A stretch of 64,000 nucleotides of DNA, taken from assembly GCF_001423885.1 (NCBI RefSeq), contig NZ_LMPP01000002.1, forward strand, positions 947,956 through 1,011,955. The letters are read 5' to 3'. A program made the translations under genes and the position numbers. Positions 42,279 through 50,171 of this stretch are shown here, piece by piece. The notes under the pieces were generated by a model. The model was not told the origin of the DNA. It saw only the letters and a program-made list of their open reading frames with translations, and searched no databases. Positions within the stretch are counted from its first letter, which is position 1. Each line of letters starts with the position of its first letter. Source of the DNA: Rathayibacter sp. Leaf185. GTDB lineage: Bacteria; Actinomycetota; Actinomycetes; Actinomycetales; Microbacteriaceae.

Positions 42279-42461
42279 CCGCCTCCTCCTCGCGCCCGTC
42301 CGGCTGCGCGCCGGCACCTCAGTCTCGCACCCGCCCCCTGGACGACACGGGGGCTGACCCCACCGCTTCGGGGGTTCCCCGGATGGGTGGCATGCCAGCG
42401 CCTCCGTAGCGTGGAGACATCGCCGGAACGACCACGCCGGCACCTCGAGAAGGAGCACCCC

Positions 42462-42902
42462 ATGACCACCGACGGCAGCAGGACCCCGGCCGCGCAGTCC
42501 ACCGACGAGCAGCCCACCGAGAACCTCGGCACGACCGCCGTCCTCACCGCCCCGGAGCCGCAGCCCGCGCCGCAGCCGCAGCGCGCCCAGGCCCCCTACG
42601 GCACCCCGCCGGCTCCGCACGTCGCCACGCCCGCGCCGTCGACGCCGTTCTCGCTGACCAGCCTCATCCTCGGCGTCACCTCGGTCTTCTTCGGCCTCAC
42701 CGTGATCGCGCCGGTCGCCGGTCTCGTCTTCGGCATCCTCGGCCTGCGCCGCGAGCCGGCCGGCCGCACGCTCGCGATCTGGGGCATCGTGCTGAACGCC
42801 GTGATGACCGGACTCGCCGTCCTCGTCCTGGTCGGCCTGCTGTTCTTCGGCCTCCTGATCCCGCTCCTCGCCCTCGTGTCCGGCAGCGGCGACTACCGCT
42901 GA
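42462..42902 (+). CDS. DUF4190-like membrane protein with Pro-rich N-terminus
   Basis: 146 residues with AGAAGGAGC before the ATG. Residues 1-60 are a Pro/Ala/Gln/Thr-rich, probably disordered cytoplasmic tail. Two membrane helices follow: LTSLILGVTSVFFGLTVIAPVAGLVFGILGL and TLAIWGIVLNAVMTGLAVLVLVGLL. The GLVFGILGLRREPAGRTLAIWGIVLN segment marks DUF4190. Function unknown. It ends 4 bp before the convergent GntR gene, so transcripts must overlap. Confidence 0.88.
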   Translation: MTTDGSRTPAAQSTDEQPTENLGTTAVLTAPEPQPAPQPQRAQAPYGTPPAPHVATPAPSTPFSLTSLILGVTSVFFGLTVIAPVAGLVFGILGLRREPAGRTLAIWGIVLNAVMTGLAVLVLVGLLFFGLLIPLLALVSGSGDYR

Positions 42903-42906
42903 TCCG

Positions 42907-43647
42907 TCACGCCAGGAAGGCGCGCAGAAGCGCCGCCGAGGCCTGCACGTGCTCCGACATGAGGCGCGCGGCCTCGTCGGCGCGTCCGGTGAGGATCGCC
43001 GTGACCAGCGCCCGGTGCTGCTCGTCGGCGTGTGCGATGTTGCGCGGCAGCAGCGGGATGTCGTCGAGCAGCTCGTTGACCCGCATCCGGCTCTCGGCCA
43101 CGAGCGGCAGGAGCGACGGGACCCCGGCCAGCTCCGCCACCGCGAGGTGCAGCCGCGAGTCGAGCCGGCGGTAGTCCTCGGGGCTCGCCGCCTCGACGTC
43201 GGCGAGCGCCTGGAAGAGCTGCCCGCGGTCGGCCGCGGTGAGATCCGACGCCGCCGCCAGCCGCGCGGCTCCGACCTCGAGGATCTCGCGGAGCCCCACC
43301 ACGTCGTCGATCTCGGCGCGGTCGAAGCCCCGGCGCCCCGGCACCTCCGCAGGCAGCTCGACGGCGACGGACGTGCCGCCGTAGCGTCCGCGCCGGACCG
43401 TGAGGAAGCCCGCGTCGGCGAGGGACGAGATCGCGTCGCGCACCGTGTCGCGGCTCACCCCGAGCCGCGCGGCGAGCTCGCGCTCCGGCGGCAGCCGCTC
43501 GCCCGGCGCCACCAGACCGAGCTTCACCGTCTGCATGAGGCGCTGCACCGTCTCCTCGAACGAGTTGCCGGTGCGCACGGGTCGCAGCACCGCCTCCTCG
43601 GCGCTCGCCGCGGGAGCGGCTCCGCTCTCGCCCGCCACGTCGCTCAC
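42907..43647 (-). CDS. GntR-family (FadR-type) transcriptional regulator
   Basis: 246 residues. The winged HTH spans ~20-85 with LAPGERLPPERELAARLGVSRDTVRDAISSLADAGFL-type sequence, and the C-terminal FCD ligand domain contains LREILEVGAARLAA, DSRLHLAVAELAG and the histidine in HADEQHRALVTAI. The GTG start overlaps the SDR stop (GTGA), so it is the last gene of the gamma-glutamyl operon and very likely its regulator. Inverted and direct GACCA repeats in the glnA-like/permease gap (48045-48071) are candidate sites. Confidence 0.92.
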   Translation of the reverse strand: MSDVAGESGAAPAASAEEAVLRPVRTGNSFEETVQRLMQTVKLGLVAPGERLPPERELAARLGVSRDTVRDAISSLADAGFLTVRRGRYGGTSVAVELPAEVPGRRGFDRAEIDDVVGLREILEVGAARLAAASDLTAADRGQLFQALADVEAASPEDYRRLDSRLHLAVAELAGVPSLLPLVAESRMRVNELLDDIPLLPRNIAHADEQHRALVTAILTGRADEAARLMSEHVQASAALLRAFLA

Positions 43648-44447
43648 TCCGGAGTGACGTACGCCGACGAGATGCCGCCGTCGACGAGGAAGGTCGACCC
43701 GGTGATGAAGGAGGCGTCGTCGCTGGCGAGGAATGCGACCGCCGCGGCGAGCTCCTCCGGTTCGGCGAAGCGGCCGACCGGGATGTGCACGAGGCGGCGC
43801 TGGGCCCGCACCGGATCCGCGGCGAACAGCTCCTGCAGCAGCGGCGTGTTCACCGGTCCGGGGCAGAGCGCGTTGACGCGGATGCCCTGGCGCGCGAACT
43901 GCACGCCGAGCTCGCGGCTCATCGCCAGCACGCCGCCCTTCGACGCCGTGTAGCTGATCTGCGAGGTGGCCGAGCCGAGCACCGCCACGAACGACGCGGT
44001 GTTGATGATCGATCCGCTGCCCTGCTTCGTCATGTGCCGCAGCGCCGCGCGGCAGCACAGGTAGACCGACTTGAGGTTCACGTCCTGCACCCGCTCCCAC
44101 GCGGGCAGCTCGGTGATCTCGATCGAGTCGTCGTCGGGGGGAGAGATCCCCGCGTTGTTGAAGGCGATGTCGACCGAGCCGTACGCGTCGACGGCGGCCT
44201 GGAACAGCGCGTCCACCTCGGCCTCGCTCGTGACGTCGACCTTCACGAACAGCCCGCCGAGAGCTTCGGCGACCTCGGTGCCGCGCACCTGATCGACATC
44301 GGCGATGACCACCCGAGCACCCTCGCGCACGAAGCGCGTCGCGGTGGCCAGGCCGATCCCGCTCGCGCCTCCGGTGACGACCGCGACCTTGCCGGCGAGG
44401 CGCTGCCCGAGGTCGAGCGGGGTCGTGTCGAGAGAGGGGATCGCCAT
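43644..44447 (-). CDS. Short-chain dehydrogenase/reductase of the gamma-glutamyl operon
   Basis: 267 residues, classical SDR: VTGGASGIG at the cofactor site, NNAG (FNNAGISPP), catalytic Ser in INTASF, and YTASKGG for Tyr/Lys. The C-terminal GSTFLVDGG is standard. In this operon it could oxidise the alcohol of gamma-glutamylethanolamide to the aldehyde, a step that the aldehyde dehydrogenase gene upstream would then complete. That assignment is inferred from context. GAAAGG precedes the ATG. Confidence 0.9.
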   Translation of the reverse strand: MAIPSLDTTPLDLGQRLAGKVAVVTGGASGIGLATATRFVREGARVVIADVDQVRGTEVAEALGGLFVKVDVTSEAEVDALFQAAVDAYGSVDIAFNNAGISPPDDDSIEITELPAWERVQDVNLKSVYLCCRAALRHMTKQGSGSIINTASFVAVLGSATSQISYTASKGGVLAMSRELGVQFARQGIRVNALCPGPVNTPLLQELFAADPVRAQRRLVHIPVGRFAEPEELAAAVAFLASDDASFITGSTFLVDGGISSAYVTPE

Positions 44448-44496
44448 GGTCGGCCTTTCGGGGTAGGTGCAGAGGTGCGGGGGAGTCGCGGCCGGC

Positions 44497-45855
44497 TCAG
44501 TCGGCCGCGAAGAAGATGTTCTTGGTCTCGGTGAAGCCGAGCGCGGCGTCCGGGCCGAGCTCGCGGCCGAGGCCCGACTGCTTGAAGCCGCCGAAGGGCG
44601 TCGAGTAGCGCACCGACGAGTGCGAGTTGACCGAGAGGTTGCCGCTCTCGACCGCGCGGGACATCCGCAGGGCGCGGCCGAGGTCGCGGGTCCAGATCGA
44701 GCCGGAGAGGCCGTAGTCGGAGTCGTTCGCCAGCCGGATCGCGTCGGCCTCGTCCTCGAACGGCAGCACCGAGACGACAGGTCCGAAGACCTCCTCGCGC
44801 CAGACCGCGTCCTCGCTCGAGGGCAGCAGCACGGTCGGCGGGAACCAGAAGCCGGAGCCGCTCGGCGCCGAGCCGCGGAAGGCCACGGGTGCCCCCTCCG
44901 GAACGAACGACGCGACGCGCTCGAAGTGGGCCGCCGAGACCAGCGGACCCATCTCGGTCGCCTCCTCACGCGGATCGCCGACGACGACGCCCTGCACCGC
45001 CGGCTCGAGCAGCTCGAGGAAGCGGTCGAAGACGCTGCGCTCGACCAGGATGCGGCTGCGGGCGCAGCAGTCCTGCCCGGCGTTCTCGAAGACGCCGTAC
45101 GGAGCGGTGGCCGCCGCGCGCTCGAGGTCGGAGTCCGCGAAGACGATGTTCGCGCTCTTGCCGCCCAGCTCGAGCGTCACGCGCTTCACCTGCTCGGCGC
45201 AGCCCGCCATCACCCGCTTGCCCACGCGCGTCGATCCGGTGAAGACCACCTTGCGCACCAGCGGATGCGTCACGAAGCGCTCGCCGACGACGTCGCCTCG
45301 GCCGGGCAGCACCTGGAAGAGCCCCTCCGGGAGCCCCGACTCCCGCGCCAGCTCGGCGAGGCGGAGGCTCGTCAGCGGCGTCCACTCGGCCGGCTTCACC
45401 ACGACGGCGTTGCCCGCGGCGAGCGCCGGTGCGAAGCCCCAGGAGGCGATCGTCATCGGGAAGTTCCACGGGGTGATGATGCCGACGACGCCCAGCGGTT
45501 CGTGCACCGTCACGTCGAGTCCGCCCGCGACCGGGATCTGCGCGCCGAGCAGCCGCTCCGGAGCGGCGGAGGCGTACTCGAGCACATCGCGCACGTGACC
45601 CGCCTCCCAGCGGGACTGGGTGATCGGGTGGCCGGAGTTGCGGGTCTCGAGCGCGGCCAGCTCCTCGATCGCGCCGTCGACGGAGGCGGCGAAGCGGCGG
45701 AGCGCGCGGGCGCGGTCGACGGGAGCGAGGGCGGCCCAGCCGCGCTGGGCTGTGGCGGCCCGGGCGATCGCGGCGTCGACGCCCGCGAGGTCGACGAGGG
45801 CGATCTCGTCGAAGGCGATACCGGTCGAGGGGTCGACGAGGGACTGCGTGCTCAT
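44497..45855 (-). CDS. Aldehyde dehydrogenase of the gamma-glutamyl operon
   Basis: 452 residues. E229 in TLELGGKSAN and C263 in NAGQDCCARSR are the catalytic pair, with PWNFPMTIASWG and FTGSTRVGKRV for the cofactor. NAD(P)-dependent; in the proposed route it oxidises a gamma-glutamyl aldehyde to the acid. The family resembles PuuC and related gamma-glutamyl-semialdehyde enzymes. It overlaps the PuuD-like gene by 4 bp upstream. Confidence 0.93.
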   Translation of the reverse strand: MSTQSLVDPSTGIAFDEIALVDLAGVDAAIARAATAQRGWAALAPVDRARALRRFAASVDGAIEELAALETRNSGHPITQSRWEAGHVRDVLEYASAAPERLLGAQIPVAGGLDVTVHEPLGVVGIITPWNFPMTIASWGFAPALAAGNAVVVKPAEWTPLTSLRLAELARESGLPEGLFQVLPGRGDVVGERFVTHPLVRKVVFTGSTRVGKRVMAGCAEQVKRVTLELGGKSANIVFADSDLERAAATAPYGVFENAGQDCCARSRILVERSVFDRFLELLEPAVQGVVVGDPREEATEMGPLVSAAHFERVASFVPEGAPVAFRGSAPSGSGFWFPPTVLLPSSEDAVWREEVFGPVVSVLPFEDEADAIRLANDSDYGLSGSIWTRDLGRALRMSRAVESGNLSVNSHSSVRYSTPFGGFKQSGLGRELGPDAALGFTETKNIFFAAD

Positions 45856-46622
45856 GCGTGTGCTGCCTTAGCGCTGAGGGCCTCGCGCCGGGCGAGTGCC
45901 GCCGCGACGAGGCCGGTGAAGAGGCGGGCGTCCGAGGCGTCCTCCTCCGGGTGCCACTGGACGCCCAGGGCGAAGCGCCGCCCGGGCACCTCGAGCGCCT
46001 CGATGGTGCCGTCGGCGGTGCGCGCGGAGACCTCGAGGCCGTCGGCCACCCGGTCGACCGCCTGGTGGTGGTAGACCTGCGCGACGACGGCGTCCTCGCC
46101 GAGCAGCCCGCGCAGCCGCGACTCCGGCTCGACCGCGACATCGACGTGCGAGAACACGCCGCCGCCCACCTGGTAGCGGCGATCGCCGACCACATCGGGC
46201 AGGTGCTGGTGCAGGGTGCCGCCGAGGTTCACGTTGAGCAGCTGAGCGCCGCGGCAGATGCCGAGGAACGGGGTGTCGCTCTCGAGCGCGGCGGTGACGA
46301 GGTGGTCCTCCCACGCGTCGCGCTCGGGGCGGGGCGCGTCGGTCTCGGGGTGGGGCTCCTGCCCGTAGCGGGCGGGGTCGATGTCCTTGCCCCCGCAGAC
46401 GATGAGGCCGTCGAGCCGGTCGACGACCGCGCGCGCCGTCTCGGCCGATGCGGGCTGCGGAGGCAGCAGCAGCGCCACGCCGCCCGCGCGCGTCACCGAG
46501 TCGATGTAGTTCGCGGGCAGGAAGGACGCCTCGACGTCCCAGACTCCGGAGACCGCGCGCTCGCGGTAGGTGGTGAGCCCGATGATCGGCCGCGGGGCGA
46601 CGGAGGCGTCAGAGCCGCTCAA
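45852..46622 (-). CDS. puuD: Gamma-glutamyl-gamma-aminobutyrate hydrolase (PuuD-like)
   Basis: 256 residues, class I glutamine-amidotransferase fold of the peptidase C26 type. The nucleophile is C123 in LGICRGAQLLNV, and the His/Glu pair is H224/E226 in QWHPEED. These enzymes release glutamate from gamma-glutamyl compounds after the amine part has been oxidised. Its gene start overlaps the glutamine-synthetase-like gene by 14 bp, tying ligation and hydrolysis in one transcript. Confidence 0.93.
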   Translation of the reverse strand: MSGSDASVAPRPIIGLTTYRERAVSGVWDVEASFLPANYIDSVTRAGGVALLLPPQPASAETARAVVDRLDGLIVCGGKDIDPARYGQEPHPETDAPRPERDAWEDHLVTAALESDTPFLGICRGAQLLNVNLGGTLHQHLPDVVGDRRYQVGGGVFSHVDVAVEPESRLRGLLGEDAVVAQVYHHQAVDRVADGLEVSARTADGTIEALEVPGRRFALGVQWHPEEDASDARLFTGLVAAALARREALSAKAAHA

Positions 46623-47997
46623 AGCCGCGCACCCTCTCCCAGTCGGTCACCGCCGCGTCGTACGCCGCGAGCTCGACCCGGGCGTTGTTGACGTAGTGGT
46701 CGACGACCTCGTCGCCGAAGGCGGCCCGCGCCAGGGCGGAGTGCTCGAACAGGTCGGCGGCCTCGCGCAGAGTCGTCGGGACCCGCGGAGCACCGGAGCT
46801 GTAGGCGTTGCCGGTGCAGACCTCCTCGAGCTCCAGCTCGTTCTCGATCCCGTGCAGTCCCGCGGCGATGAGCGCGGCGACGGCCAGGTATTGGTTGACG
46901 TCGCCTCCTGGCACGCGGTTCTCGACCCGCATCCCCGGGCCGTGGCCCACGACGCGGAGCGAGCAGGTGCGGTTGTCGAGACCCCAGGCGACCGCGGTCG
47001 GTGCGAAGGAGCCGTCGACGTAGCGCTTGTACGAGTTGATGTTGGGAGCGAAGAAGAGCGTGAACTCGCGCATCGCCGCGAGCTGACCCGCCAGGTAGTG
47101 GCGGAACATCGCCGACATCCCGTGCTCGCCCTCGGCATCGGCGAACACCGGCGTGCCGTCGGTCCCGCGCAGGGAGAGGTGGATGTGGCAGGAGTTGCCC
47201 TCGCGCTCGTTGAACTTGGCCATGAAGGTCAGGCTCTTGCCGTGCTTGTCGGCGATCTCCTTGGCCCCCGACTTGTAGATCGAGTGGTTGTCGCAGGTGA
47301 CCATCGCGGTGTCGTACTTGAACCCGATCTCCTGCTGGCCGAAGTTGCACTCGCCCTTGATGCCCTCGCAGTAGAGACCGGCGCCCTCCATCGAGACGCG
47401 GATGTCGCGCATCAGCGGCTCCATCCGCGTCGAGGCGAGCAGCGCGTAGTCGATGTTGTAGTCGCTCGCCGGGGTCAGCTCGCGGTAGCCCTTCGTGAAG
47501 GCCTCGCGGTAGGAGTCGTCGAAGACGATGAACTCCAGCTCGGTCGCCACGAGTGCCTCGAGTCCGCGCTCGGCGAGGCGGTCGAGCTGGGCGCGGAGGA
47601 TCTGCCGCGGCGCCTCGCCGACCGGCGCGTCGTCGAGCCAGGTCAGGTCGGCCGTCACCATCGCGGTGCCGGGCAGCCAGGGCGCGAGCCGGAGCGTCGA
47701 GAGGTCGGGGATCATCGCCATGTCGCCGTAGCCGCGCTCCCAGCTCGAGATGGCGTAGCCCGCGACCGTGTTCATCTCGACGTCGACGGCGAGCAGGTAG
47801 TTGCAGCACTCCGCTCCGTGCTCGGCGACGTCGTCCTGGAACAGGCGCGCCGAGATGCGCTTGCCCACCAGGCGCCCCTGCATATCGGTGAAGGCGACGA
47901 TGACGGTGTCGATCTCGCCCGCGGCGATCAGCTCGTCGAGGTGATCGAGCGTGAGCATGCCCCTCTTGATCGTCGGATCGGTGCCGGCTGTGCTCAT
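46609..47997 (-). CDS. Glutamine-synthetase-like gamma-glutamyl-amine ligase
   Basis: 462 residues, type I-like GS fold. The C-terminal catalytic region shows GSFAPTAVAWGLDNRT, SLRVVGHGPGMRVENRVPGGDVN and YLAVAALIAAGLHGIE; metal ligands are in ELEFIVFDD and KGECNFGQQEIGF. It lacks the adenylylation tyrosine loop of primary GS. Its operon partners show that it is not for ammonia assimilation but for ligating glutamate to an amine, as PuuA or Streptomyces GlnA3/GlnA4 do. Ethanolamine is favoured by the neighbouring permease and SDR, putrescine is the alternative. Confidence 0.9.
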   Translation of the reverse strand: MSTAGTDPTIKRGMLTLDHLDELIAAGEIDTVIVAFTDMQGRLVGKRISARLFQDDVAEHGAECCNYLLAVDVEMNTVAGYAISSWERGYGDMAMIPDLSTLRLAPWLPGTAMVTADLTWLDDAPVGEAPRQILRAQLDRLAERGLEALVATELEFIVFDDSYREAFTKGYRELTPASDYNIDYALLASTRMEPLMRDIRVSMEGAGLYCEGIKGECNFGQQEIGFKYDTAMVTCDNHSIYKSGAKEIADKHGKSLTFMAKFNEREGNSCHIHLSLRGTDGTPVFADAEGEHGMSAMFRHYLAGQLAAMREFTLFFAPNINSYKRYVDGSFAPTAVAWGLDNRTCSLRVVGHGPGMRVENRVPGGDVNQYLAVAALIAAGLHGIENELELEEVCTGNAYSSGAPRVPTTLREAADLFEHSALARAAFGDEVVDHYVNNARVELAAYDAAVTDWERVRGFERL

Positions 47998-48044
47998 CGT
48001 CTGCCTCCGGGTGCTGGCTCCGCCGGTCGGCCGAGAGGAGGCGC

Positions 48045-48071
48045 ATGGTCGGATCGGGGACCATTAGACCA
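48045..48071. promoter_or_regulatory. Candidate GntR operator between GS-like and permease genes
   Basis: ATGGTC (48045-48050) faces GACCAT (48059-48064) perfectly with an 8-bp spacer, and GACCA occurs again at 48067-48071. TGGT/ACCA halves are the usual core of FadR-subfamily sites. An AT-rich GAATATATGTAG follows at about 48095-48106 and may provide -10 boxes for both directions. Confidence 0.5.
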
Positions 48072-48212
48072 CAGAGCTGCTCGACCTCCCGCTGGAATAT
48101 ATGTAGAGCAATGCTTCAGCGAAGGGAGAGTTTAACCTGCTCGAAACGCCAGTGGCCTTCACAGCGTCCATTGAGGTCCCTATGCTCGGTCGCGACGACC
48201 CGAGGAGACCCG

Positions 48213-49796
48213 ATGACCCAGCAGTCCGACGCCCCGAAGTCCCCGCCCCGGAGCCCTGAGACGGGGGTCCGAACGAAGAGCCCCGACTCCGCGAACGTGA
48301 CGAGCACCGCGGGCGTGAGCTACCGCAAGGCCGAGGAGGGCTACTTCGAGAAGCGGACCCTCCGCCGCTCGGCCGGTGTCTGGGGCCTCTGGGGCCTGGC
48401 GGTCGCCGCGGTCATCTCGGGCGACTTCTCCGGCTGGAACTTCGGCATCGACTTCGCCGGCTTCGGCGGGATGCTGATCGCCTTCGCGATCCTCGTGGTG
48501 ATGTACTACGGCCTCATCTTCTCGATCGGCGAGATGTCGGCGGCCATGCCGCACACCGGAGGCGCCTACTCCTTCGCCCGCTCGGCCATGGGCCCGTGGG
48601 GCGGTCTCGTCACCGGGCTCGCCGAGACGATCGAGTACGTCGCGACGACCGCGGTGGTCGTCTTCTTCTCGGCGCAGTACGCGAACGGAGTGACGAGCGA
48701 GCTGCTCGGCTTCGACCTCTCGGGCGCGATGTGGATCTGGTGGCTCGTCCTCTACATCGTCTTCGTCGCGCTCAACTCGGCGGGAGCGGCCATCTCGTTC
48801 CGCTTCGCGATCGTGGTGTCGATCGTCTCGATCGCGATCCTCCTGGCCTTCTCGGTCATGGCGCTCCTCTCGCCCGCGCTCGACTGGTCGAGCCTCTGGA
48901 ACATCGCGCCCGATGAGGGCCAGACCGAGTTCCTCCCGCACGGCGTGCTGCCGATCCTGTTCGCGCTGCCGTTCGCGATGTGGTTCTTCCTCGGCATCGA
49001 GGAGCTGCCGCTCGCGGCCGAGGAGGCGCACGACCCGGTCCGCGACATCCCGCGCGCCGGGTTCTGGGCCCGCGGCACCCTGATCGTCACCGGCCTGCTG
49101 GTGCTGTTCCTCAACACCGCGCTGATCGGCTCGGAGGACATGGGCGTCTCGGCCGAGCCCCTGCTCGACGGCTTCCGCGCGATGGTCGGCGACGGAGCGG
49201 CGGCCGTGCTCGCCCTCTTCGCGCTGATCGGCCTGCTCGCCTCGCTCCAGGGCATCATGTTCGCCTACGGCCGCAACATGTACTCGCTGTCGCGAGCCGG
49301 GTACTACCCGCGGGTCTTCTCGCTGACCGGCAAGCGCCAGACTCCGTGGATCGCGCTGACGGTCGGCGCGGCGATCGGCTTCGTCGCGCTGGTGGTCGTC
49401 GACCTGCTGACCGCCATCAACCCCGACACGGTCGCCGGTGCGGTCGTGCTCAACATCGCGGTCTGGGGCGCGGTCATCGCCTACTTCATGCAGATGGTCT
49501 CGTTCGTGCTGCTCCGCCGCAGGTTCCCGAACGCGGCGCGCCCCTACCGCAGCCCCTGGGGAGTCCCGGGTGCGGTCATCGCGGGCCTGATCAACGTGCT
49601 GATCTTCTTCGGGTTCCTGCTCAACGAGGCCTTCCAGCCGGCGATCGTCGGCATCGCGGTCGTCTACGTGGTGATCCTGGTCGGGTTCGCCGTCTGGGGC
49701 CGCAAGCGCCTCGTGCTCTCGCCCGAGGAGGAGTACGCGCTGAGCGGCGGACTGCACGCGGCCCCCAGCATCCCGGAACCGGACCGCGTCGACTGA
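48213..49796 (+). CDS. APC-family permease, ethanolamine-permease type
   Basis: 527 residues, 12 membrane helices after a ~60-residue polar N-terminus. The TM1-2 region, GDFSGWNFGIDFAGFGGMLIAF, and GEMSAAMPHTGGAYSFARSAMGPWGG strongly recall the ethanolamine permease branch (Eat/EutH-unrelated, APC type). Further helices contain MWFFLGIEELPLAAEEAHDP. ATG 48213 has GAGGAG upstream. It is divergent from the GS-like gene and should supply the substrate of the gamma-glutamyl operon. A putrescine or amino acid role is not excluded. Confidence 0.88.
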   Translation: MTQQSDAPKSPPRSPETGVRTKSPDSANVTSTAGVSYRKAEEGYFEKRTLRRSAGVWGLWGLAVAAVISGDFSGWNFGIDFAGFGGMLIAFAILVVMYYGLIFSIGEMSAAMPHTGGAYSFARSAMGPWGGLVTGLAETIEYVATTAVVVFFSAQYANGVTSELLGFDLSGAMWIWWLVLYIVFVALNSAGAAISFRFAIVVSIVSIAILLAFSVMALLSPALDWSSLWNIAPDEGQTEFLPHGVLPILFALPFAMWFFLGIEELPLAAEEAHDPVRDIPRAGFWARGTLIVTGLLVLFLNTALIGSEDMGVSAEPLLDGFRAMVGDGAAAVLALFALIGLLASLQGIMFAYGRNMYSLSRAGYYPRVFSLTGKRQTPWIALTVGAAIGFVALVVVDLLTAINPDTVAGAVVLNIAVWGAVIAYFMQMVSFVLLRRRFPNAARPYRSPWGVPGAVIAGLINVLIFFGFLLNEAFQPAIVGIAVVYVVILVGFAVWGRKRLVLSPEEEYALSGGLHAAPSIPEPDRVD

Positions 49797-49797
49797 A

Positions 49798-50052
49798 TCA
49801 GGAGTCGCCTCCGCGGCTGTCGTACTGCGGGTCGAACGCGGCGGGCCGGTACCCGTCGCGTTCGACCGCGCGCACCAGCAGGAGGAGCGCTGTCGCGGCG
49901 AGGACGGCCAGGAGGAGGAGCAGGACGAGCATGAGGAGTCCGATCGGGTCGAGGAGGCGGCCACTTCGGGCCTTCGACTCGAGAGTGGCCCTTGAGACGC
50001 ACTCCGCAGACGCCGAAGAGCAGTCCACCTCGCCGGAGGAGGCTTGGACCAT
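49798..50052 (-). CDS. Possible single-TM small protein
   Basis: 84 residues if the ATG at 50052 is used. One strong hydrophobic segment, LLMLVLLLLLAVLAATALLLL, is followed by RAVERDGYRPAAFDPQYDSRGGDS; the RDGYRP ending is a pattern seen in other small actinobacterial membrane proteins. The N-terminal half has an odd composition and contains an inverted repeat (GGCCACT 49959-49965 with AGTGGCC 49984-49990), so the true start may be further in, for example the ATG at 49932 (44 residues). It is convergent with the permease gene. Confidence 0.45.
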   Translation of the reverse strand: MVQASSGEVDCSSASAECVSRATLESKARSGRLLDPIGLLMLVLLLLLAVLAATALLLLVRAVERDGYRPAAFDPQYDSRGGDS

Positions 50053-50171
50053 TCCAGCCGGGCCCAGGTGGCCTGCCTTCAGCCGCACCGGGCCTGCGGC
50101 GTAGGCTGGAACGAGCAGTTCGCGGACCCCCTGCACTCCCGGGGCCGCACGACGACAGCAATGGAGCTGAC

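Noticed and set aside
38391-42902. A 1503-residue + strand frame
   Set aside because: It crosses several real genes on both strands. Only its final 146 residues (42462-42902) form a genuine DUF4190-like protein.
46609-47997. Primary ammonia-assimilating glutamine synthetase
   Set aside because: Operon partners (PuuD-like hydrolase, aldehyde dehydrogenase, SDR, amine-type permease) and the lack of an adenylylation loop favour a gamma-glutamyl-amine ligase.
49957-49990. Inverted repeat GGCCACT/AGTGGCC as terminator of the permease gene
   Set aside because: The stem is 7 bp with an 18-nt loop, about 160 bp past the stop codon and inside a possible small gene. The evidence is too weak for a separate call.
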